Of a stretch of DNA of 64,000 bases, positions 55,911-63,170 are shown one piece after another. How positions within the stretch are numbered: position 1 is the first letter of the stretch; each line of letters begins with the position of its first letter. The notes under the pieces were generated by a model, which saw only the letters and a program-made list of their open reading frames with translations, made no database searches and had not been told where the DNA came from. The position numbers were made by a program, and so were the translations under genes. Source of the stretch: Candidatus Equimonas faecalis. Lineage in GTDB: Bacteria; Bacteroidota; Bacteroidia; Bacteroidales; Bacteroidaceae. The stretch lies in the NCBI GenBank assembly GCA_018066245.1, contig JAGHRT010000019.1, forward strand, positions 1 to 64,000, given 5' to 3'.

Positions 55911-57826
55911 GGGGTTTGGAGGAGCCTGAGGAGCTTGGGCACCACTTCTTCCACTGTGCCTGCGATGGCGTAGTCGGCTATTTGGTTGATGGGGGCATCG
56001 GCATCGCGGTTGATGCTGATGACGAGGCGGCTGTCCTTCATGCCAGCCACATGCTGTATGGCTCCGCTTATGCCGCAGGCTATATAGATTTTGGGGCGCA
56101 CGGTTACGCCTGTCTGTCCTATCTGCCTGTCCGTTTCGGGGCAGAAACCGGCATCTATGGCGGCTCGGCTGGCTCCCACTTCGCCATGCAGCTCGTGGGC
56201 GAGTTGGCGGAGGAGGTCAAAGTTGGCGGCACTCCCTACGCCGTAGCCGCCTGCCACGACGATGGAGGCGTGTTTCAGTTCATTGGGGCATGCGGCCACT
56301 TGCTGGCTCAGCACTTCCACGTTGAAATCTGAAGGGCTTACGTAGTCGGCCACGTTGGGATAGACCACTTTGCCTTTATGGGGCGTAGCGCATAGTTCGG
56401 CTTTCATCACGCCGCTGCGCACGGTGGCCATCTGCGGCCTGTGGTCGGGATTCACGATGGTGGCTACGATGTTGCCGCCAAAGGCGGGGCGTATTTGGTA
56501 GAGCAGGTCATGATAGACCTTGTCTGTGCGCTTGTCGGTATAGTCGCCTATTTCCAGTTCCGTGCAGTCGGCTGTAAGGCCGCTTGTGCAGGCGCTGCTG
56601 ACGCGCGGCCCGAGGTCGCGACCTATGGTAGTGGCTCCGAGGAGGGCAATCTGCGGATGGCGTTCCCCTATGAGCCGGCTCATAATGCGGGCATGGGGTT
56701 GGGTGGTGTAGGGCGTGAGACCTGCACCGCTATATATATATAATGTGTCTACGCCGTAGGGTAGTATCTGCTCCTCCACTTTGTCCTTTATGTCGGTGCC
56801 TATGGCCACGGCCTCCAAGTCCGCACCAAGGCGGTCGGCCAGTTCACGGCCTTTTGTCAGCAGTTCCTGTGACACGTCGGCCACGCGTCCGTGCGCCATT
56901 TCGCAATATACAAGTACGGGAGCAATGTCCTGACTTCCTGTGCCTTTTGCTTCCACTTTGCCGGGCTTGTCGCAGTCGCATTCGGAGGATGTGCTGGGTG
57001 CGGCTTGCAAGTGCTCCGTCAGGAGCCGAGCCACCTTGGCTAAATCGTCATCAGACGCACTCAGCAGACATTTCTCCTTGGCTTTGAAGGCGATGTTGCG
57101 AACCTCTTTTACCTTGGTGGGCGAACCGGCCAATCCGCATTGGGCCGTGTCGGCCTTGATGTCGGCCACGCCCCATTGTTGCAGGGGGCCTTCTGCCTGC
57201 GGCACGGCTCGTTTGTGGGTCATCAGTAGGCGGGCATTGCAGGGGCGGCAGGGGGCAGCCGTACCGCACACCGTGATGAGGCAGGGTAGGGGAGACTTCA
57301 CCTCCTCGGTACCGCCGTCAATGCTGCGCGTGGCCAGACAGACGGGCTTGCCGTTGCAACTGTCCACTTCCAGACTTTCGACACAGGTGAGTTGTGTAAG
57401 TCCAAGTTTTTCGGCTACTTGCGGGCCCACTTGTGCCGTATCGCCATCGATGGCCTGTCGCCCGCACAGCACGATGTCGGGTATGCCAATCTTGCGAATT
57501 GCCTGGCTGAGTGCATAGCTCGTGGCCAGCGTGTCAGCTCCTCCGAGGGCGCGGTCGGTCAGCAGTATGGCCTTGTCCACGCCACGGTAGAGCCCTTCGC
57601 GCAGAATTTCGGCAGCGCGTGGCAGGCCCATTGTGAGCATGGTGATGGTCGATCCAGGGTGCTGCTCCTTCAGGTGTAGAGCCTGCTCAAGGGCAGCGAG
57701 GTCGTCGGGATTAAACAGCACAGGCAGGGCGCTACGGTTCACGGTGCCCTCTGCTGTCATCGCGTCAGGTCCCACGTCGCGGGTGTCAGGCACCTGTTTG
57801 GCGAGAACGATGATATTCAGTGTCAT
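55904..57826 (-). CDS. Fused electron transfer flavoprotein EtfB-EtfA
   Basis: Carries electrons from acyl-CoA dehydrogenase through FAD and AMP. The 640-residue protein reads as EtfB (about 1-265; MTLNIIVLAKQVPDTRDVG, CGRQAIDGDTAQVGPQVAEK) joined by a charged linker (about 275-300, STSSECDCDKPGKVEA) to EtfA (about 305-640). The FAD site is in GGYGVG, GASRAAIDAG, ACGISGAIQH and SINRDADAPINQIADYAI. In most bacteria these are two genes. Fusion without frameshift is clear here, and the linker has no stop. A -7 box is at 57888-57895. It is the first gene of the ten-gene minus cluster. Confidence 0.9.
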   Translation of the reverse strand: MTLNIIVLAKQVPDTRDVGPDAMTAEGTVNRSALPVLFNPDDLAALEQALHLKEQHPGSTITMLTMGLPRAAEILREGLYRGVDKAILLTDRALGGADTLATSYALSQAIRKIGIPDIVLCGRQAIDGDTAQVGPQVAEKLGLTQLTCVESLEVDSCNGKPVCLATRSIDGGTEEVKSPLPCLITVCGTAAPCRPCNARLLMTHKRAVPQAEGPLQQWGVADIKADTAQCGLAGSPTKVKEVRNIAFKAKEKCLLSASDDDLAKVARLLTEHLQAAPSTSSECDCDKPGKVEAKGTGSQDIAPVLVYCEMAHGRVADVSQELLTKGRELADRLGADLEAVAIGTDIKDKVEEQILPYGVDTLYIYSGAGLTPYTTQPHARIMSRLIGERHPQIALLGATTIGRDLGPRVSSACTSGLTADCTELEIGDYTDKRTDKVYHDLLYQIRPAFGGNIVATIVNPDHRPQMATVRSGVMKAELCATPHKGKVVYPNVADYVSPSDFNVEVLSQQVAACPNELKHASIVVAGGYGVGSAANFDLLRQLAHELHGEVGASRAAIDAGFCPETDRQIGQTGVTVRPKIYIACGISGAIQHVAGMKDSRLVISINRDADAPINQIADYAIAGTVEEVVPKLLRLLQTPC

Positions 57827-57885
57827 ACTATGTGTTTGTGGCGCTCACCGAAGCTTTCTCGCTCCAATGCACACCAATTCGTGCC

Positions 57886-57985
57886 TGCAAAGTTACGAAT
57901 AAGCGAGCGAAAAACAAAGGAAGCCGGAGGATTTCTTTGCTTTTCTGAGCGAGAGTATCTAAAAGCGAAGCTTAGAGTTTTTAAA
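57886..57985. repeat. Promoter-containing dispersed element upstream of EtfBA
   Basis: Contains the minus-strand -7 box TAACTTTG at 57888-57895 and GAATAAGCGAGCGAAAAACAAAGG, then TTTTCTGAGCGAGAGTATCT. It is closely related to 29529-29640 upstream of dxs. The remaining spacer to 58138 holds a GC-rich repeat copy (58000-58035). Confidence 0.65.
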
Positions 57986-58138
57986 TTCAGTATGTCTTGC
58001 CCCCCCCCCTCCAACTTCCCTTTGGGGAGAGCCTTGTTTCCTAATTTGCTGATTTGCTAAGATGGCTTCTGTGAGGGGTGCAGGGCGGAAAAGAGGCATT
58101 TTTCGGGCTTCTCGGAGTGCTGTGTCAGAAATAATGCG

Positions 58139-58146
58139 TAATTTTG
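58139..58146 (+). promoter_or_regulatory. -7 box for the DUF2207 gene
   Basis: TAATTTTG, 29 bases before the ATG at 58175. It argues for that start over the in-frame ATG at 58259. Confidence 0.5.
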
Positions 58147-58174
58147 TAGCGCAAACAAATCGTGAATAAAGAAT

Positions 58175-60157
58175 ATGAATAGGCGTAACTGTGAAATCGG
58201 ACAGGGTGTGAAAGCCCCCCTTGAAGGCGGCTTTTTCTTCTCGGCCGGGTGGTGGCCGATGGCTGTCCTGCTGTTGTTTTTCTTTGGTCATGCGGGTTTA
58301 AGTAAGGCTGAAACGGAGGGATTTTACCATACTTATTATGAGGTTGATATGTCGGTTCATCTCGATAATCGCTACACCGTGTGCGAAACAATGGAGGTGG
58401 AGTTCTCCACGCCGCACCACGGCCTTGTGCGTGAGTGGCCTCAATCCGTCTATGTAAAGCGTAGGCTTGACAACGGGCGCGGTGCTGTGGTGGAACGTGT
58501 CATGCACTACGATGTGAACTTGAAAAACGCCACCGCTTCCGAACACTACGAGTTGGAGTCGGCCGACGGCTTCCAGGTGATGCGCATCGGCAATCCCGAT
58601 TCCATGGTAACGGGGGCACACGACTATGTGCTTAACTATGATTATGAGGTGGGCAACGACCGTGTGCCTCACGACGACCTCTTCTACTATTCCCTCATAG
58701 GCAACGACAATGCTTCGGCGATTAGGGAACTTCGTTTCAACATCCGGTTTGACGCGCCTCTTCCCCCGGAAGCCTTGAAGGGAATCCGTCTGTTCTGCGG
58801 CGTGCAGGGCGACACCGTGAACAAGGCTTCGGAACTCATCACTACCCTTTCCGATACCCTTATATCGGGTACCGTGCAGGGACTTTCGCCTCACGAAGCC
58901 GTTACGCTCTATGTGCCTCTGCCCGAGGGTTATTTCAGCGCAGTCGATGCCGCAGGCGACAAGGCTGCGGTATGGTGGATACTCACATCGCTGGCCGTGC
59001 TGGCACTTGTAATTCTCATGGTGCGCGAATGCAAGCTCCGCAACAATTACACCAAGGTCATAGAATGTTGGCCGCCCGAGGGACTGAGCAGTGCCGACAT
59101 CGGCTATATCTACGACGCCAAGGTGGATCCGCGCGACATTATCTCCCTTATCCCTTATTTTGCCCACCGTGGCCTGCTCGCCATCGATGCCACCAGTGGC
59201 CATCCGGTGCTCAACAAGACGGGTGAAATGCCCGATGGTGCCCCCGACTATCAGCGGAAGTTCTTCAATGCTCTGTTTTCCGATGGCGACAGCTTCGACA
59301 CGGCTCATCCCTCCTCGCAGTTTGCCAAGGCGTGGCTCTCCATGGAGCGCGGAGTGAAGGCAGCCAACAAAGGCATGGGCAACCGCTATTCGCTACACGT
59401 CCTCTGGGGTTTCCTGGCCAGCGTGCTCGTAGTCTTTGCCCTTGGCACGGGCGATGCCACGGGCACCGACACCATTGTGGGCTATGGCATGGTCGTGCTT
59501 TTCCTTATGGGCTACATCGCCTTCTCCTCCATGGGATGGTGGGACAGTACGAAAGGGCACACGTTCCGCCGCCTGCTCCTTCTGCTTTCGTGGGGCGGAG
59601 CCGTATATGGGCAGTATGCGCTCATCCGCACAGCGCTGGCCGATGTAGAAGTGCTTGTTAGCCCGGCCCAGGGATATATGTTGCTGTCGATTTACCTGCT
59701 GTTCCTCATAGATTCCCTACGGGCTTATAAACTTGTCAGTATGAGCCCCGCCCGACTGAAAAAAATAGGGTATATCCTTGGTCTCAAGGAGTTTATAGAG
59801 AAGTCGGAGAAGCCCATGCTCGACAGCTTGGTTCGGGAGCACGAACAATACTTCTACGACATTTTGCCCTATGCCGTGGCCTTTAATCTTGCCGAGAAAT
59901 GGGCTGCGCAGTTTGAGGGAATGGCTCTCACGCCTCCCAGTTGGTACAAAGGTAGGGAGAATGCCATGCCTCTATTTATCAGTACGATGCAGCCCAGCAC
60001 CCTCTATTCGCGCTCTATGAGCCGCAGTGTGCAGAAGCAGTTGGAAAGCGAGGCTCGTGCCAGTTCCCTGTCAGCCAGTCGCTCGTCGGCTCACTTTGGC
60101 AGTGTGGGAGGATTCTCGGGCGGCGGTTTCGGCGGTGGCGGTTGCCATGGCTGGTGA
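58175..60157 (+). CDS. DUF2207 membrane protein
   Basis: A 660-residue inner-membrane protein of the DUF2207 family, function unknown. A hydrophobic N-terminal segment (about 29-40) leads to an extracytoplasmic beta-rich domain (about 45-260), a membrane helix (267-284, WILTSLAVLALVILMV), a cytoplasmic region, and further helices at about 405-425, 440-455 and 465-520. The end is GGGFGGGGCHGW, the glycine tail typical of the family. A GC-rich repeat lies at the extreme 5' coding end. A strong terminator follows at 60222-60265. Confidence 0.85.
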   Translation: MNRRNCEIGQGVKAPLEGGFFFSAGWWPMAVLLLFFFGHAGLSKAETEGFYHTYYEVDMSVHLDNRYTVCETMEVEFSTPHHGLVREWPQSVYVKRRLDNGRGAVVERVMHYDVNLKNATASEHYELESADGFQVMRIGNPDSMVTGAHDYVLNYDYEVGNDRVPHDDLFYYSLIGNDNASAIRELRFNIRFDAPLPPEALKGIRLFCGVQGDTVNKASELITTLSDTLISGTVQGLSPHEAVTLYVPLPEGYFSAVDAAGDKAAVWWILTSLAVLALVILMVRECKLRNNYTKVIECWPPEGLSSADIGYIYDAKVDPRDIISLIPYFAHRGLLAIDATSGHPVLNKTGEMPDGAPDYQRKFFNALFSDGDSFDTAHPSSQFAKAWLSMERGVKAANKGMGNRYSLHVLWGFLASVLVVFALGTGDATGTDTIVGYGMVVLFLMGYIAFSSMGWWDSTKGHTFRRLLLLLSWGGAVYGQYALIRTALADVEVLVSPAQGYMLLSIYLLFLIDSLRAYKLVSMSPARLKKIGYILGLKEFIEKSEKPMLDSLVREHEQYFYDILPYAVAFNLAEKWAAQFEGMALTPPSWYKGRENAMPLFISTMQPSTLYSRSMSRSVQKQLESEARASSLSASRSSAHFGSVGGFSGGGFGGGGCHGW

Positions 60158-60221
60158 GCGTGCTTGCCCGATAAGCAGGGATGACAGAAGGCCAAGAAAA
60201 ATTAGTCCACCGATAATTCTG

Positions 60222-60265
60222 ACAAGTCCGCCGAGAGTTTTTTCTATCGGCGGACTTGTTTTTTC
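60222..60265 (+). terminator. Intrinsic terminator after the DUF2207 gene
   Basis: ACAAGTCCGCCGA (60222-60234) pairs with TCGGCGGACTTGT (60247-60259) around a 12-base loop, followed by a run of T. The right arm plus flank (60243-60261) is identical to 11795-11813 ahead of uvrB. Confidence 0.85.
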
Positions 60266-60410
60266 TGCCGTAGGTTGAGGACAGGTGGGCCGTTAAGAGA
60301 TTGATAGGCTTCCGTTTGAAAAAGCGTGCTGAAGGGCGATAGGTGGAGTGGGGTGGGGGAGGAAAAATCAAAAAAAAAAGGAAAAATTAGTGTAGGTGGA
60401 AAAAAAATCG

Positions 60411-60418
60411 TAACTTTG
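60411..60418 (+). promoter_or_regulatory. -7 box of the exopolysaccharide locus
   Basis: TAACTTTG, about 190 bases before the antiterminator gene. Long leaders of this kind are known ahead of upxY genes in Bacteroides capsule operons. Confidence 0.55.
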
Positions 60419-60425
60419 CAGGCGC

Positions 60426-60609
60426 ACATTATAATCTAAGGGTGTAGGAATGGACTTTCTGTCGCCCAAAGAATATATCGTGTGCCCATAGATACCACGG
60501 ATAAGCCCAATGACAAAGGTCGCTGCAAGCATCTCCGAGGCCGACAGTTGTAACTAACTGACGGCGCGGTAGCTTTGTCTTTTTGCGTGGGAGCCCCTTG
60601 CGTTCGTTA
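60426..60609 (+). promoter_or_regulatory. Long 5' leader with ops-like site and short ORF
   Basis: The leader contains a 13-codon ORF at 60450-60491 (MDFLSPKEYIVCP) and, at 60565-60575, CGCGGTAGCTT, matching ten of eleven positions of the RfaH ops element GGCGGTAGCNT, followed by TTGTCTTTTTGCG. It lies about 35 bases before the NusG-like start. In enterobacteria, ops recruits the NusG paralogue RfaH; a like role here is inference. Confidence 0.45.
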
Positions 60610-61227
60610 ATGGAAGAACAGGAAGAAAAGAAAGCACAGCCTCTGTCGCAAGTGCAGGCAGAACAGCCCGAATCGCAGGCCAAGCCGCCTCAACAGCCGC
60701 ATTGGTATATCGCCGTGGTTAATTACCGCCACGAAAATCGTTGTGCCGACAATCTGAGCCGGCTTGGCTACGAAACGTATGTGGCTGCGCAAAAGGAAAA
60801 ACACCTGTGGCGCAATCGCCAAGTGAAGTGGGTGGATCGCATAATTTTCCCTAATTTGGTGTTCGTACGCCTTATGCCTAATGAGGTAAAGAATGTTCAA
60901 AACCTCAGTTTTGTCAATTATATGATGCAGGACAAAGCCCTTCGCTTGAACAGGAAAGGCTGGCATCCTCTTGCCGTGATTCCCGACTTTCAAATGGAGC
61001 AGATGCGCAAGATGCTGGCGAAAGCCCCTTCTCCCGTAGAATTGGAGCAGGCCGTGCTGAAGCAGGGCGTGAAGGTGCGCGTCATCGCAGGCGAACTCTT
61101 TGGACTTGTCGGCGAAGTGGAGCGCAACCATGCCGCTTCAGCCACACGCATCTACGTGTCTCTCGGTGTGCTTGGACAGGTAACCACGCCCATTGAGCGC
61201 TCCGCGTTGGAAGTAGTGAATGAATGA
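60610..61227 (+). CDS. UpxY-like NusG-family transcription antiterminator
   Basis: A NusG paralogue, 205 residues, expected to bind paused RNA polymerase in the leader and let it read through a long polysaccharide operon. It has a Gln/Glu-rich N terminus (about 1-30), a NusG N-terminal domain (WYIAVVNYRHENRCADNLSR, VDRIIFPNLVFVRL) and a KOW-like C-terminal region (KVRVIAGELFGLVGEVERN). The ATG at 60610 is preferred over a TTG at 60583. Its place as first gene before a sugar aminotransferase matches the Bacteroides capsule loci. The specific locus it serves continues beyond the window. Confidence 0.85.
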   Translation: MEEQEEKKAQPLSQVQAEQPESQAKPPQQPHWYIAVVNYRHENRCADNLSRLGYETYVAAQKEKHLWRNRQVKWVDRIIFPNLVFVRLMPNEVKNVQNLSFVNYMMQDKALRLNRKGWHPLAVIPDFQMEQMRKMLAKAPSPVELEQAVLKQGVKVRVIAGELFGLVGEVERNHAASATRIYVSLGVLGQVTTPIERSALEVVNE

Positions 61228-61310
61228 GGCAGGGCAAAAGTCCGGCTCCTCATCCTCAAATCTTCTTTCAAATACGTAATCATCAATTTTTAATTCTTTC
61301 ACCAAATATC

Positions 61311-62591
61311 ATGTCAGAAAGAAAAACCATCTACCTCTGCCTCGCCCACATGAGCGAGACAGGTGAAGAACAAAAGTACGTCAAAGAAGCCTTCGATACA
61401 AACTGGGTCGTACCCCTCGGCCCCAACGTCAATGGCTTCGAGAAAGACCTTGAAGCCTTTGTCGGTCAAAACAAACGAGTCGTCGCCCTCAGCGCCGGTA
61501 CAGCCGCCGTCCACCTCGCCCTCCTTGCCTGTGGCGTAGGCCCTGGTGATGAAGTCTGCGTGCAGAGTTTCACCTTCTGTGCCTCCTCCCATCCCATCAC
61601 CTATCTCGGCGCCACCCCCGTTTTCATCGACTCCGAGCCCCATACCTGGAATATGGACCCCGAACTCCTTGAGAAAGCCATCCTCGACCGCAAGGCCAAG
61701 ACCGGCAAATATCCAAAAGCCATCGTCCCCGTCGCCCTCTATGGCATGCCCTACGACTGCGACAAAATCATGGCCATCGCCCACAAATACGGCATTCCCG
61801 TCGTAGAAGATGCCGCCGAAGGCTTCGGTTCGCGCTACAACGGCCAGGTCCTTGGCACCTTCGGCAAATATGGAGTACTTTCCTTCAACGGTAACAAAAT
61901 GATCACCACCTCAGGAGGCGGTGCCCTCATCACAAATTCCGATGAAGAATGGAATGAAGTAATGATGTACGCCACCCAGTATCGTGAGTCGTACCCCTAC
62001 TACCAGCACGAAAAGATAGGCTACAACTACCGCATGTCCAACATCTGCGCCGGCATCGGCCGAGGTCAGATGACCATCGTTGACGACCACATCGCCCACC
62101 ACAAACACGTACAAGCCCTCTACGAAGAACTCCTTGCCGACGTTCCTGGTGTCCATATCCACAAACAGCCCACAACCCTTGCCCCTTTGACCCACAAGCC
62201 GGTATATGACTCCAACTACTGGCTCTGCACCATCACCCTTGATCCCGACGTGAGAATAAAAGGTCAAGAGAACGCCTACAAAGAAATCATCAAGACTGCC
62301 GTAGGAGGTGCCGCCGGTGTCATCCATGTCGCCGAGAGTGCCACCACCGATTGCCAGCCCAACGAAAATGTCGAAGCCCTCCGCGTCTTCATGCTCGACA
62401 AGAAAGTAGAAGCCCGTCCCGTCTGGAAGCCCATGCACAAGCAACCCGTCTATCAAGGCTGTCCCGCCTACATCAACGGCATCAGTGAATCCATCTTCAA
62501 AGTCGGCATGTGCCTCCCCGCCGGTCCCTACGTCACCGACGACGATGTCCGCTACATCGTCGATTGCATCAAAGAAGCGATAGTACGATGA
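61311..62591 (+). CDS. DegT/DnrJ/EryC1/StrS aminotransferase
   Basis: PLP-dependent sugar aminotransferase that aminates a nucleotide-linked ketosugar for a surface glycan. In 426 residues the PLP lysine is K196 in SFNGNKMITTSGGG, the PLP-phosphate contacts include ALSAGTAAVHLALLA, and the DAAEGFG block is at about 168-174. The start at 61311 gives MSERKTIYLCLAHMSETGEE, typical of PglE/PseC-like members. The product sugar is unknown. The stop overlaps the start of the four-helix gene by ATGA. Confidence 0.9.
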   Translation: MSERKTIYLCLAHMSETGEEQKYVKEAFDTNWVVPLGPNVNGFEKDLEAFVGQNKRVVALSAGTAAVHLALLACGVGPGDEVCVQSFTFCASSHPITYLGATPVFIDSEPHTWNMDPELLEKAILDRKAKTGKYPKAIVPVALYGMPYDCDKIMAIAHKYGIPVVEDAAEGFGSRYNGQVLGTFGKYGVLSFNGNKMITTSGGGALITNSDEEWNEVMMYATQYRESYPYYQHEKIGYNYRMSNICAGIGRGQMTIVDDHIAHHKHVQALYEELLADVPGVHIHKQPTTLAPLTHKPVYDSNYWLCTITLDPDVRIKGQENAYKEIIKTAVGGAAGVIHVAESATTDCQPNENVEALRVFMLDKKVEARPVWKPMHKQPVYQGCPAYINGISESIFKVGMCLPAGPYVTDDDVRYIVDCIKEAIVR

Positions 62592-63088
62592 ACGATTTAT
62601 CGATGAATGATTCAACGATGAACGACAAGAATGCCCCATACAAGAAAGCCTCTCCGTTCAATGAGAGTTCAAAGCGTGGAAAACTCTCATCCCTGATGAA
62701 TGAAGAAGCCAAGCAAGAAGCACCCATACAAGCCCTGTCGTATGATTTTGCTTGTCGAATTGTTCGACTCTATCAATATCTAAATGAAGATGCAGAGTAC
62801 AAAGAGTTTACAATGTCGAAACAAATCTATCGTTCAGGAACCAGTATAGGAGCAAACGTACGTGAGGCACAGCATCCTCAATCCGATGCAGATTTTCTCA
62901 GCAAGATATCAATAGCCTTTAAGGAAGCAGATGAAACGAGCTACTGGTTAAATTTACTTCACGACAATGGATACCTAAACGATGCACAATTCCATTCCCT
63001 TGATCAAGACAACCAACGCCTCCTCCGTCTTCTCACAAGCATAGTAAAAACCACTAAAGCCAAAATCCAAAAATCCAAAAAGAGATAA
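62588..63088 (+). CDS. Four-helix-bundle (23S rRNA IVP-like) protein with repeat-derived N terminus
   Basis: A 166-residue protein of the four-helix-bundle family common next to polysaccharide genes in Bacteroidetes; role unknown. The family domain starts near LSYDFACRIVRLYQYL (about 50) and includes SKQIYRSGTSIGANVREAQ and FKEADETSYWLNLL. The first 45 or so residues (MNDLSMNDSTMNDKNAPYKK) come from an ATGAACGATT-type repeat and are not part of usual homologues. A later start is possible, but no ATG lies closer to the domain than codon 37. Confidence 0.75.
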   Translation: MNDLSMNDSTMNDKNAPYKKASPFNESSKRGKLSSLMNEEAKQEAPIQALSYDFACRIVRLYQYLNEDAEYKEFTMSKQIYRSGTSIGANVREAQHPQSDADFLSKISIAFKEADETSYWLNLLHDNGYLNDAQFHSLDQDNQRLLRLLTSIVKTTKAKIQKSKKR

Positions 63089-63170
63089 CCCCTCATCGAT
63101 AAATCGTTTCATCCTTCATCATTAAATCATTTATCGCTAAATCGTTTATCGCTAAATCGTTTCATCAACA
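63089..63170. repeat. Degenerate TTATCGCTAAATCG repeat
   Basis: CATCGATAAATCGTTTCATC, then TTATCGCTAAATCGT twice, then TTTCATCAAC. On the other strand it matches the ATGAACGATTTATCGATGA runs at 62588-62630, and it matches the SSFID-coding run at 63507-63558. Confidence 0.6.
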
